Positions 17,418 to 25,542 of a DNA stretch of 64,000 nt are shown in pieces. The notes beneath the pieces were generated by a model that saw only the letters and a program-made list of their open reading frames with translations, had not been told where the DNA came from and searched no databases. A program made the position numbers and the translations under genes. Source of the DNA: Candidatus Gastranaerophilales bacterium (GTDB lineage Bacteria > Cyanobacteriota > Vampirovibrionia > Gastranaerophilales > Gastranaerophilaceae); the NCBI GenBank assembly GCA_944323135.1, contig CALURI010000009.1, positions 33,456 through 97,455 of the forward strand, given 5' to 3'. Every line of letters starts with the position of its first letter. The stretch's first letter is position 1.

Positions 17418-18281
17418 ATGAAAATATTATTTTGTACTGACGGTTCAAAAATCAGCTTTAATGCAATACATAACATTTCCAATTGGATTAAAAATGCTGA
17501 AGTAGACACTATTTGCGTTATTGATTGGAGTTTTTTGCCTGAAGAAATTAATATTGAAGATAAAAATTTTACTCACTCTTGTACAAATATGGCAGATACG
17601 ATACTTAATTATGCAAAAAATGAAATAACAAAGCTTAATATGAAAAACGGGGAACTTATAAAAAGCTGCGGTTCAGCAATAGAAGGAATAATTGAGCAAT
17701 CAGACAAAAAAGATTATGATTTAATATTAATGGGCTCACACGGCAAAAAAGGTATGCAAAAATGGTTAGGTTCTGTATCACAATCTATAATTAATAACAG
17801 CGAAATTTCTGATTATATCGCCAAAGAAGAAAATAAAGGAGAAAAAGTTTTATTAACAACTGACGGAACAATGTGTTCTCTTGAAATAATGAAGAAAATA
17901 ATCCCTAATATGAACTTTAAAGATAAAGAAATTCACATCTGCATGGTAAATGAAGACCCTAATTTCCTTTTTCTTGACGGCACATTAGACACAAACTGGT
18001 TGCTTGATATACAGAAACAACAACAAATTTATGCAGCAAAAGCGATAGAAAATATAAAAAATATACTTTCTAAAGAAAACATAATTGTAAATGAAACATC
18101 TATCTTAAGCGGCATACCTGCACAAAAAATAATAGATTATGCAAGAACAAGAGAAATCGACCTAATAATTATGGGACATAAAAACAAGACTAAACTTGAC
18201 AGATTTTTAACAGGCTCTGTCAGTAAACGGGTTCTTGAAAATGTAGTAAGCGATATTTGGCTTGCAAGATGTAAAAATTAA
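17418..18281 (+). CDS. Tandem universal stress protein (two UspA domains)
   Basis: A 287-residue cytoplasmic protein with two UspA folds (about 1-135 and 140-285). The first ATP-binding loop, GSHGKKGMQKWLGSVSQSI, keeps the G-2x-G-9x-G-S pattern. The second reads GHKNKTKLDRFLTGSVSKRV, with the second Gly replaced, so only the first site looks like a full nucleotide-binding site. Family members bind ATP and respond to growth arrest, but direct activity is rarely known. TATAAT at 17382-17387 and AAAAGGAG before ATG give a normal leader. Its stop overlaps that of the convergent pilin gene by four bases. Confidence 0.85.
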   Translation: MKILFCTDGSKISFNAIHNISNWIKNAEVDTICVIDWSFLPEEINIEDKNFTHSCTNMADTILNYAKNEITKLNMKNGELIKSCGSAIEGIIEQSDKKDYDLILMGSHGKKGMQKWLGSVSQSIINNSEISDYIAKEENKGEKVLLTTDGTMCSLEIMKKIIPNMNFKDKEIHICMVNEDPNFLFLDGTLDTNWLLDIQKQQQIYAAKAIENIKNILSKENIIVNETSILSGIPAQKIIDYARTREIDLIIMGHKNKTKLDRFLTGSVSKRVLENVVSDIWLARCKN

Positions 18282-18976
18282 TAAGGCATTTCCCAATTAT
18301 TATTTAAGATTAAACCGAAACAGCCTTTTGCATCGGATCTTGTAGCACAAGAAGCACCAACTGCCGTTCTAACATCTTTGGCATTTGTTTTTCCAGAACC
18401 GCATGATGTGCCTGATGTTCTGCATTCCGGCGGAATACCATCTTCATCAATTGTACCATCACTATAATAAGTTACAAAATACAAGTCACGACCTGCTACA
18501 TTAGGGCCTGCTTTACCGTTAATATCAATTGTTATATGCCCACTAGATGTATGATATTTGGAATGTTCAAAACATAAAGAAGCACCATTTGCAATTACAA
18601 AACAAGGGGCATTAGAACTTCCTGCCCAATAACTACCATTAGTCAATTCTGTACCGTTCATATTTTTATATTTACCATCATAAAAACAATCAGTAAAATT
18701 TGTACAAGATTGAACAACTTTAAAATAAGTATTTACAAAATTTCTAACTTCTGCAGAAGATGTTAAACCTGCTTCATGGAGATTCAAAGCATTTTTATCA
18801 TTAGTATATTCTAAAAAAGCTTGTGATAACAGGTTATAAACTTGATGAAGCTGAGTAACATAAGTTTTTCTTTGATGATTCTGCATCAAAGTAGGAATAG
18901 TCATAGCAGAAACAACCCCAATAATACCTAATGTTACCAAAACTTCTGCTAAAGTAAAAGCAAATATTTTTTTCAT
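18278..18976 (-). CDS. Type II/IV pilin-like protein
   Basis: A 232-residue protein starting MKKIFAFTLAEVLVTLGIIG, a class III-type prepilin leader of six residues with Ala at -1 instead of Gly, Phe+1 and Glu+5. The N-terminal helix (about 7-30) is followed by a Cys-rich head with two or three likely disulfides (CTNFTDCFYDG, ECRTSGTSCGSG, SCATRSDAKGC). The DINGKAGPN-GRDLYF segment recurs in the other pilins of this window and looks like a calcium-binding-type loop. GGAG lies before the ATG. It is a lone gene without assembly machinery nearby. Confidence 0.82.
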   Translation of the reverse strand: MKKIFAFTLAEVLVTLGIIGVVSAMTIPTLMQNHQRKTYVTQLHQVYNLLSQAFLEYTNDKNALNLHEAGLTSSAEVRNFVNTYFKVVQSCTNFTDCFYDGKYKNMNGTELTNGSYWAGSSNAPCFVIANGASLCFEHSKYHTSSGHITIDINGKAGPNVAGRDLYFVTYYSDGTIDEDGIPPECRTSGTSCGSGKTNAKDVRTAVGASCATRSDAKGCFGLILNNNWEMPY

Positions 18977-19062
18977 TTTTTAATCTCCAATACCTCAACT
19001 AATATAATTATACTCTATTTTTATAATAATTACAATATTTTTTTAATAATTTTTTTTTAATC

Positions 19063-19091
19063 TTGACCGAAAAAAAAAATAATGCAATAAT
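19063..19091 (+). promoter_or_regulatory. Leaderless promoter of the ABC permease genes
   Basis: TTGACC (19063-19068), a 17-base spacer and AATAAT (19086-19091, preceded by TGC) end exactly six bases before ATG 19098. There is no Shine-Dalgarno, so transcription is predicted to begin at the start codon. Confidence 0.7.
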
Positions 19092-19097
19092 TAATCT

Positions 19098-19970
19098 ATG
19101 TTTAAATATTATGGCAAATATGCATCTTATCTATTTATATTACCGGCAGCAGTTGTACTTGTCATATTCTTTTTTATACCGTTTTTTCAAACATTTTTGT
19201 TAAGCTTTTTAGATTACTCAAACAACATATATCAGGCAAAATTTATCGGATTAGAAAATTATATAAATTTATTTCACAACCCTGTTTTTTATAAAGTTAT
19301 GTGGAATACATTTGTATATCTTTTTGTAGCAGTCCCTATTCTTGCGATTTTCCCGCTATTTCTTGCAATTTTAATCAACCAAAAAATCAGGGGCGTAACT
19401 TTATATAAAATATTAATATACCTTCCTGTAATTGTATCTATAGTTGTTGCGGCAATAGCATTCAAATGGCTTTATGCTGATCAGGGAATTTTAAACTATC
19501 TTGTATCAAGACTTAATCTTGAACCTGTAGGTTGGCTTACGGATCCAAGTTTTGCCTTATACTCAGTCATAATAGTTACTATCTGGAAAGGGATAGGATA
19601 TTATATGATAATATATCTTGCAGCCTTAATGAGTGTTCCAAAAGAGCTTTATGAAGCCTGCGATATTGACGGCGCCAATTTTTTAACAAAACATTTAACA
19701 GTTACGATTCCGCATATAATGCCTACTATTGCACTTGTAACAACAATTAGCGCTATATCTGCAATGAAAGTTTTTGCAGAAATTTACGTTATGACAAAAG
19801 GCGGACCGTTAAATTCTAGCAAAACTATTGTTTACTATATTTATGAAAGAGCTTTTGAAAACCTTGATTTAGGCTATGCTTCTGCAATGGCTGTTGTATT
19901 ATTAATTATTGTTATGGTGTTCTCACTTATAAACATATTATGCTTCGAAAGAAATAAATATCAGATTTAA
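19098..19970 (+). CDS. Sugar ABC transporter permease (MalF/UgpA family)
   Basis: A 290-residue inner-membrane permease with six predicted helices. The cytoplasmic coupling EAA loop reads EACDIDGANFLTKHLTVTIP (about 190-215), matching the CUT1 carbohydrate importer consensus EAA-DGA-----F--I-LP. The first helix region KYASYLFILPAAVVLVIFFF is typical. It pairs with the next gene. No ATPase or solute-binding protein is adjacent, so a shared ATPase (MsmK-like) elsewhere is probable. The substrate cannot be told, though CUT1 importers usually take oligosaccharides or glycerol phosphates. Confidence 0.9.
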   Translation: MFKYYGKYASYLFILPAAVVLVIFFFIPFFQTFLLSFLDYSNNIYQAKFIGLENYINLFHNPVFYKVMWNTFVYLFVAVPILAIFPLFLAILINQKIRGVTLYKILIYLPVIVSIVVAAIAFKWLYADQGILNYLVSRLNLEPVGWLTDPSFALYSVIIVTIWKGIGYYMIIYLAALMSVPKELYEACDIDGANFLTKHLTVTIPHIMPTIALVTTISAISAMKVFAEIYVMTKGGPLNSSKTIVYYIYERAFENLDLGYASAMAVVLLIIVMVFSLINILCFERNKYQI

Positions 19971-19985
19971 TTGAAAGGAAAAATT

Positions 19986-20831
19986 TTGAAAAGAATAAAA
20001 TTTAAAAACCTATATGCACATATTATATTAATTGCAGTCTCGCTTTTATCAATTTTTCCTTTTATATGGCTGATATCAACATCACTAAAAGGAAATAGCG
20101 AAAATATTTTTGCTTATCCTCCTCAGATAACCCCTCAAGACTTTACTTGGGCAAATTACAGCGGAGTATGGGACAAAGTAGATTTTATCGGATATTTTAT
20201 AAACAGTATGATTGTTGCCGGCGGAACTGTTATTCTTAATTTAATTTTATCTGCAATGGCAGGTTACCCGCTTGCAAGAATGGAATTTAGAGGAAAAAAA
20301 ATCACATTTTTTGCGGTTCTTGCAACAATTATGATTCCGTTTCAAGCTATCATGCTTCCGGTATATCTCATCACTCTAAAACTGCATCTGGTAGACAGCG
20401 TAAATAATTTTGCAGGATTTGTCGGACTTATAATGCCTTTTGCGGTTAATGCTTTTGGAATATTTCTTATGCGGCAAGCCTTTTTAGGTGTACCAAAAGA
20501 AATGGAAGAAGCTGCAATTGTTGATGGATGTAATGTTTGGCAAGTTTTTTGGAAAGTTCTGATGCCGATGGTAAAACCTTCGCTTGCTGTTCTTGCAATA
20601 TTCACATTTATTGGTTCTTGGGGTGAATTTTTATGGCCGAGTATTGTTTTGACAAAAGAATCTATGTACACATTGCCTGTTGGGGTAAATAATCTTCAGG
20701 GAATGTTCAGTTCAAACTGGAGATTTATTGCTGCCGGATCAATTCTTTCAACTATTCCTATTTTAGTATTCTTCTTATGTATGCAAAGATACTTTATTTC
20801 AGGAGAAAATGAGGGAGCTGTCAAAGGATAA
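19986..20831 (+). CDS. Sugar ABC transporter permease (MalG/UgpE family)
   Basis: A 281-residue partner permease with six predicted helices and the coupling loop EAAIVDGCNVWQVFWKVLMP. The sequence SNWRFIAAGSILSTIPILVFF near the C-terminus and the final FISGENEGAVKG are family signatures. GAAAGGA at 19973-19979 is best placed for the TTG at 19986. A TTG at 19971 is in frame but overlaps the stop region of the first permease without its own site. The TAA stop is the first unit of a (TAA)9 microsatellite. Confidence 0.88.
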   Translation: MKRIKFKNLYAHIILIAVSLLSIFPFIWLISTSLKGNSENIFAYPPQITPQDFTWANYSGVWDKVDFIGYFINSMIVAGGTVILNLILSAMAGYPLARMEFRGKKITFFAVLATIMIPFQAIMLPVYLITLKLHLVDSVNNFAGFVGLIMPFAVNAFGIFLMRQAFLGVPKEMEEAAIVDGCNVWQVFWKVLMPMVKPSLAVLAIFTFIGSWGEFLWPSIVLTKESMYTLPVGVNNLQGMFSSNWRFIAAGSILSTIPILVFFLCMQRYFISGENEGAVKG

Positions 20832-20855
20832 TAATAATAATAATAATAATAATAA
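20829..20855. repeat. (TAA)9 microsatellite between convergent genes
   Basis: Nine tandem TAA units begin with the stop codon of the permease gene and end one base before the reverse-complement stop of the TPR gene (20857). A change in unit number would leave both proteins unchanged. Confidence 0.95.
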
Positions 20856-20856
20856 A

Positions 20857-21969
20857 TTATTCAACACCGGGAACGTGAACATTATATCTTACATTATCAA
20901 ATTCACTATATTCATCGTCAAAATCTTCCTGAAAAATTTTCTTTGCAGAACAAATTTTCAAATTTTTTATAATTGCATTGTCAAGATCTTCCGTCAATAC
21001 AAGCTTCCCGTTAACATAAGTAAGAGTTGGATTTTCTACTTGCGAATCATCTGTAATTTTTTCAACCAAATCACTGTTTGAATTAGCTAAAATAGTTCTT
21101 GTAACATCATTCATTACATCAAACACATAACGCTGTCTTGATGCCATATTATTACCGCCGTAGTTTGCAATTAATGTAGTAGCTTTTTCCAGCTCATCTA
21201 AAGATTCTTTATAATATTTTAAATGTCTTAGTAATATTGCTAAATTATAATGCGCTTCATAATTCATAGGATTAAGCTCAATAGCCTTACAATAAGTTAA
21301 GCCGGCTTCTTTATAATCACCTAAAAGATGATACGTTAACGCCAGATTATAACGCGCATCATAATCTTTTTTCAATATTTTACAAGCCTCTTTATACGCA
21401 TCCAAAGCCTTTAACAAATATTGACGGCGGAATTCCCATTCATCTTCAAGATAAACAGACTTTTGTTTATATGCTACACCCTTATTATAATAAGCAAGCC
21501 CTTTGTTAACCTTATAACTTTTTCTGTTACTGTACACAAAAGGAATAGACAAAAGATGTCTTTTAGTCTTTAAAATTTCATCATACTGATTAATAGCGCC
21601 ATCAAAATCACCTAATTTCTCTGCGGAAACAATTCCGTAATTCATTCTTGCTATAACCATTTTAGGATTATATTCAAAAGCTTTTTCATAAGCATCAACT
21701 GCAGAATAGTAATCTTCATACAAAACATAAAGATTACCTAAATTATACCAAGCACCATAATGTCCCGGGAAAAGTTGTACAGCCCTTGTATAGTAATTAA
21801 TGGCTTTTTGAATTTTCATTTTTTTCAAAGCCTTATCACCTTTGTGAACATAATAAACAGATCTTATTTTATCCAATTGAGTATCAAAAAAAGCGGGATG
21901 CAAATATACAAGAGCACCGATTGCAGCGATTACTGATATTGTAAATAGTGCTGAAAAAAACTTTTTCAC
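20857..21969 (-). CDS. Membrane-anchored TPR-repeat protein
   Basis: A 370-residue protein with one N-terminal helix (about 5-25, probably an anchor or uncleaved signal) and about seven TPR units from residue 38 to 285. Examples are INYYTRAVQLFPGHYGAWYN, DAYEKAFEYNPKMVIARMNY and YCKAIELNPMNYEAHYNLAI. The last 85 residues lack repeats and end acidic (EDFDDEYSEFDN). TPRs suggest a periplasmic scaffold. It is a single gene on this strand. An inverted repeat at 22029-22048 lies about 60 bases upstream of its start. No specific role can be assigned. Confidence 0.75.
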   Translation of the reverse strand: MKKFFSALFTISVIAAIGALVYLHPAFFDTQLDKIRSVYYVHKGDKALKKMKIQKAINYYTRAVQLFPGHYGAWYNLGNLYVLYEDYYSAVDAYEKAFEYNPKMVIARMNYGIVSAEKLGDFDGAINQYDEILKTKRHLLSIPFVYSNRKSYKVNKGLAYYNKGVAYKQKSVYLEDEWEFRRQYLLKALDAYKEACKILKKDYDARYNLALTYHLLGDYKEAGLTYCKAIELNPMNYEAHYNLAILLRHLKYYKESLDELEKATTLIANYGGNNMASRQRYVFDVMNDVTRTILANSNSDLVEKITDDSQVENPTLTYVNGKLVLTEDLDNAIIKNLKICSAKKIFQEDFDDEYSEFDNVRYNVHVPGVE

Positions 21970-22028
21970 CTGCTATACCTCATTATAAAACAATTTTACA
22001 CTTATTAAATATATTTCGCAATACACTA

Positions 22029-22048
22029 TTGTTACGAAATTGTAACAA
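22029..22048. promoter_or_regulatory. Inverted repeat, candidate operator
   Basis: TTGTTAC and GTAACAA are perfect 7-base arms around GAAATT. The repeat lies between the divergent TPR gene and the 22134 gene. No T run follows, so a protein-binding site is more likely than a terminator. Confidence 0.5.
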
Positions 22049-22133
22049 AAAATAAATGAAAAAAGCAATTTAATTAAGCCAAAAGTTTTTATATAAGTAA
22101 GGTAGGTTAATAAATCAATTTGGAGGTTAGGTT

Positions 22134-22958
22134 ATGGCAGACTTCAACATGGCTGCAAATATGTACGGAATGTTTCCGAATATGTACAATAACCAAATAG
22201 CATTAAATGACTTAACAGGTTTAGATATGTACTCTCCGCTCGGGTTATATACAAATCCGATGATGAGTATGAACGGAAGTATATTCGGTTCGGGAATGGG
22301 TATGTATCCGATGATGCCTCCAATGGGAATTGGCTCCGGGAATTACGAAGACTATTATAAAAACTATGAAAAATATCAAGATTTTATGATAGGGACCCAA
22401 GTAAAACAACAGCAAAAATGGCGTGAAGCAGACTTGGCATTAAATTCTCCAATGGAAGGCATTGCAAAACAAGCTTCATATCTTCACGAAAAAATAATGA
22501 GAAATGAACAACAACAAATTCAAGCATCATATCAACAATTTAAAAACAGTGTAAAAAGTATGTACCCGAATGCAACAGATGAAGAAGTTGCAAACAGAGC
22601 ATCAACACTGTACAAACAAGTAACTGGAGTATCAATAACTGATGACATAAGACAATATGGCAGAGGTTCATTTACACAAGGTTTCTTACAGACTATAACT
22701 TTAGGTTTAGCAGATAATAAAACAGCTGAAGAAAATATTGCGGAATTAACAGGGCAGCCGGTAGGCAGAAGTGAAAAAGCTAAGAAAATTGCAGGTAATG
22801 CCTTAGGTGGTGCAGTATTTGGCGGAGTAGCACTTGTATCAGCAAAATATCTGTTCAAAGGATTAATAAAAGGATTGAAAAAAGTTCCTCTAGTAATCGG
22901 ATTAGTCGGCGGCGGTGCAGCCATTGCAACAGCTTTCGGACTTGCAAAAAGCGAATAA
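22134..22958 (+). CDS. Hypothetical protein with Met/Asn/Gly/Tyr-rich N-terminus and C-terminal hydrophobic helices
   Basis: A 274-residue protein I do not recognise. Residues 1-75 are low-complexity, rich in Met, Asn, Gly, Tyr and Pro (for example MYPMMPPMGIGSG). Residues 80-165 are helical and Gln-rich, and the C-terminus (about 220-270) carries two Gly-rich hydrophobic stretches (AGNALGGAVFGGVALVSAKY and PLVIGLVGGGAAIATAFGLA). These look like a hairpin inserting in a membrane, with KGLIKGLKK between. No signal peptide. GGAGGT gives a strong ribosome site and a perfect terminator follows, so it may be well expressed. Codon use looks like that of its neighbours. Confidence 0.7.
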   Translation: MADFNMAANMYGMFPNMYNNQIALNDLTGLDMYSPLGLYTNPMMSMNGSIFGSGMGMYPMMPPMGIGSGNYEDYYKNYEKYQDFMIGTQVKQQQKWREADLALNSPMEGIAKQASYLHEKIMRNEQQQIQASYQQFKNSVKSMYPNATDEEVANRASTLYKQVTGVSITDDIRQYGRGSFTQGFLQTITLGLADNKTAEENIAELTGQPVGRSEKAKKIAGNALGGAVFGGVALVSAKYLFKGLIKGLKKVPLVIGLVGGGAAIATAFGLAKSE

Positions 22959-22998
22959 AAAAATTTAAAAAGAAACAAGTGTGTTAAGTGTGTGTGAT

Positions 22999-23027
22999 GA
23001 GGTTGATTGTATCAACCTCTTTTTTTA
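22999..23027 (+). terminator. Rho-independent terminator
   Basis: GAGGTTGAT and ATCAACCTC form a perfect 9-base stem around TGT, followed by eight T residues. Confidence 0.9.
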
Positions 23028-23137
23028 TTTAAATTCTCTAATATTTAAAATAACAGATGTTAATAATATTATTTATATTTAACCAAAATACAGTGTTTTT
23101 GCTAAAATAAATATATATAAAAAAAAGAGAGGGGATT

Positions 23138-23764
23138 ATGGAATTTATAAACACAATTTTAAGTCATTTAATCAATTTTATAGAATATATTATTACTGCT
23201 ATGGGGCCTTTAGGAATAAGCTTATTAATGGCAATTGAATCTTGTAATATACCTTTACCAAGTGAAGCAATACTGCCTTTTGCCGGATATATAGTAAGTA
23301 AGGGCGAAATGAATTTTCATATTGCAGCATTTGCAGGGGCATTTGGCTGTGTTCTTGGTTCTATTCCATCATACTATCTTGGATATTTCGGCGGAAGAAA
23401 ATTTGTGGAAAAATACGGGAAATATTTTCTAGTATCCCACAAAGATCTTGAAGAAGCTGATAAATGGGTGGAAAAATACGGTGATTGGGCATTTTTCTTA
23501 TGCCGAATGCTGCCGGTTGTCAGAACATTTATATCTCTGCCTGCGGGTATTCTAAAAGCGAAAAAAAGAATTTTCTTTACTCTTACGTTTTTAGGTTCAC
23601 TTGTATGGAGCTATGTCCTTGTATATGTTGGGGTAAAAATGGGACAAAATATGGAAGCTTTTAAACATATTTGGCACAAATTCGATATTGCAATAGTGCT
23701 GATTTTCGGAATACTGGGAGTATTATACATTTATAAACATGTTAAACACTTAAAGGAATCATAA
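23138..23764 (+). CDS. DedA/SNARE-associated family membrane protein
   Basis: A 208-residue inner-membrane protein of the DedA family. Typical motifs are ESCNIPLPSEAILPFAGY near the N-terminus, GSIPSYYLGYFGGRKFVEKYGKY, and FLCRMLPVVRTFISLPAGIL with the conserved F-R-P-R-PAG pattern. Family members act in polyprenyl-phosphate or phospholipid scrambling and envelope homeostasis. AGAGGGG precedes ATG. The alkyltransferase gene follows one base after its stop, so they form a small operon. Confidence 0.9.
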   Translation: MEFINTILSHLINFIEYIITAMGPLGISLLMAIESCNIPLPSEAILPFAGYIVSKGEMNFHIAAFAGAFGCVLGSIPSYYLGYFGGRKFVEKYGKYFLVSHKDLEEADKWVEKYGDWAFFLCRMLPVVRTFISLPAGILKAKKRIFFTLTFLGSLVWSYVLVYVGVKMGQNMEAFKHIWHKFDIAIVLIFGILGVLYIYKHVKHLKES

Positions 23765-23765
23765 A

Positions 23766-24212
23766 TTGTTTCAATATTCTTATAATACAGTTATCGGAAA
23801 AATATATATAGCTGAAGAAAATAACGAAATAACAAATATTTCTTTTAAAAAAGTAGCGGCAGATGAAAAAGAAACACCACTTATAAAAAAAGCTTTTAAA
23901 GAATTAGAAGAATATTTTGAAAAAAAAAGAAAAACATTTGATTTACCAATTGCCCCAAAAGGAACAATTTTTCAACGAAAAGTTTGGGATGAACTTTTAA
24001 AAATCCCTTACGGAGAAACTGTAACTTACAAATATATAGCAAGAAAAATAGGCAATGAAAAAGCATGTCGTGCAGTAGGAATGTCTAATAACAAAAATCC
24101 CATAGCAATAATTATTCCATGTCATAGAGTAATTGGGATAAACGGAAATTTAACAGGATATGCCGGAGGCATTAATTTAAAGAAAAAATTAATTGAATTA
24201 GAAAATAATTAA
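23766..24212 (+). CDS. ogt: Methylated-DNA--protein-cysteine methyltransferase
   Basis: This suicide repair protein moves a methyl group from O6-methylguanine to its own Cys. At 148 residues it has a small N-terminal domain and the full active domain. FQRKVWDELLKIPYGETVTY begins the DNA-binding part, and GNEKACRAVGMSNNKNPIAI leads to IIPCHRVIG with the acceptor Cys. The start is TTG, one base after the dedA stop, with AAGGAATC upstream. The Ada-type regulatory domain is missing, so it is the stand-alone form. Confidence 0.93.
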   Translation: MFQYSYNTVIGKIYIAEENNEITNISFKKVAADEKETPLIKKAFKELEEYFEKKRKTFDLPIAPKGTIFQRKVWDELLKIPYGETVTYKYIARKIGNEKACRAVGMSNNKNPIAIIIPCHRVIGINGNLTGYAGGINLKKKLIELENN

Positions 24213-24216
24213 ATTT

Positions 24217-25239
24217 CTATTTTCGGCTTAGAGGAAAACTAAAGCCCAAAATTGTAATTATTTTAGACTTTACACCATTTTCACGCTTATTTTTGAGTGA
24301 AAAAATATTTTCTAAAAAAGAACGCTTCCTGTTTAAATTTTTTATCATGATTTTTATACTTTTTTCAGACAAATATTGTTTGCACATATCCATATATTTG
24401 TCAAAATCTTCAGGCAAAGTCTGCTTACAATGCCATTCAAGAATTGTTCTTTTATAAACTTCAAATTCATTTTCCAATTGTCCGTATAAGCCATAAGAAA
24501 CAATTAAATTTTTTATTCCATCTATATTGGCAAAAATCTGAAAATTATCTTTTGACTTAGTATTAACAGTTGACGACATTCTTATACGATAATTATAAAA
24601 ACACTTATTATAATAATAAATTTTATCAGCAGCTAAAATAGCTCCAATCACAAATAAATGATCCTCTGCACGCCTTGTCATTGCGAACTTTAAATTATAT
24701 TTTTTGACGAAATCATTTCTATAAAACCTTGTCCATGCACGCAAATCTAAATTTTGTAAACATATATCCTTAAAATCTCTCCAATTAAATTCTTTTAGAT
24801 TTGAAAAATCAGATTTATAAATTTTCTTTAATATATCTGCTAAATGAACTTCTTTGGAATCTTTAAAAGTATCATCAAAATTCTTGAAATCAAACTGCAC
24901 AACATCAGCTTCATTTCGTTCCGCAAAATTATATAAATCTTCTAAAGCACAATCCTCTAGCCAATCATCAGGATCAACAAAAGCAATATATTTACCTTTC
25001 ACTATATCTAATGCTCTATTTCTTGCAATTCCCTGCCCGCTATTTTCCTGATTAAGAATAACAAATCTGTTATCCTTTGCAGCATACTCTTTTAGAATAT
25101 CCAGAGAATTATCAACAGAGCCATCATTTACACAAATAATTTCTATATCTGAAAGGGATTGACTGACAATAGAATTTAAACAATCTTTCAAATAATTTTC
25201 TACATTATATACAGGTATTATTACAGAAATTTTTACCAA
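24217..25239 (-). CDS. Family 2 glycosyltransferase
   Basis: A 340-residue GT-A enzyme. It starts VKISVIIPVYNVENYLKDCL, then has IEIICVNDGSVDNSLDIL and YIAFVDPDDWLE, where the metal-binding D-x-D region is VDPDD. The following stretch with AMTRRAEDHLF resembles the ED catalytic-base site of these enzymes. Substrate and acceptor unknown, probably a surface polysaccharide sugar. The start is TTG 25239, which has AGAGGAA at a good distance. A longer frame upstream reads through the tRNA-His gene and is not real. The last residues KIITILGFSFPLSRK recall the tail seen in capsule or LPS transferases. Confidence 0.88.
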   Translation of the reverse strand: MVKISVIIPVYNVENYLKDCLNSIVSQSLSDIEIICVNDGSVDNSLDILKEYAAKDNRFVILNQENSGQGIARNRALDIVKGKYIAFVDPDDWLEDCALEDLYNFAERNEADVVQFDFKNFDDTFKDSKEVHLADILKKIYKSDFSNLKEFNWRDFKDICLQNLDLRAWTRFYRNDFVKKYNLKFAMTRRAEDHLFVIGAILAADKIYYYNKCFYNYRIRMSSTVNTKSKDNFQIFANIDGIKNLIVSYGLYGQLENEFEVYKRTILEWHCKQTLPEDFDKYMDMCKQYLSEKSIKIMIKNLNRKRSFLENIFSLKNKRENGVKSKIITILGFSFPLSRK

Positions 25240-25293
25240 AACATTTCCTCTTATCAATATCAAAGACAAAACAAAAAAAATACTGTTAATATA

Positions 25294-25317
25294 ACAAAAG
25301 AGCTCATTTGGAGCTCT
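25294..25317 (-). terminator. Terminator of tRNA-His
   Basis: On the minus strand AGAGCTC-CAAAT-GAGCTCT is followed by a T run (complement of 25296-25299), 12 bases after the tRNA end. Confidence 0.75.
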
Positions 25318-25329
25318 AATAATATTAAA

Positions 25330-25406
25330 TGGGGCGTCTGATGGGATTCGAACCCATGCATATCGGAACCACAATCCGAGGTCTTAACCACTTGACGACA
25401 GACGCC
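25330..25406 (-). tRNA. tRNA-His (GTG)
   Basis: On the minus strand the acceptor arms GGCGTCTG and CAGACGCC pair, including the extra G-1 to C73 pair unique to tRNA-His. The anticodon loop TTGTGGT gives GTG on a TCGGA/TCCGA stem, and the T arm has GGGTTCGAATCCC. CCA is encoded (complement of 25330-25332). Confidence 0.96.
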
Positions 25407-25488
25407 ACTTGTTACTTTCTTATGATAACATAAAAAGTTTTTTTGTCCAGAACTTTTTATTAATACTGCACAAATTTAAATAAATAAA

Positions 25489-25524
25489 AAAAAGAATGTC
25501 AAAATAAAATCTGACATTCTTTTT
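25489..25524. terminator. Bidirectional terminator after the rpaB-like gene
   Basis: AAAAAGAATGTCA and TGACATTCTTTTT form a 13-base stem. Both strands have T runs, so it can stop the minus-strand regulator transcript and reads from the other side. Confidence 0.8.
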
Positions 25525-25542
25525 TTATTTATTTTTACACAA

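Noticed and set aside
22532..22978. 148-codon open frame on the minus strand
   Set aside because: It is antisense to the 22134 gene, which has a strong Shine-Dalgarno and terminator. The translated sequence is Pro/Ala-rich, as expected of a shadow frame.
25240..25374. N-terminal extension of the GT2 glycosyltransferase
   Set aside because: It reads through the tRNA-His terminator and the tRNA. TTG 25239 has AGAGGAA and gives a normal family start.
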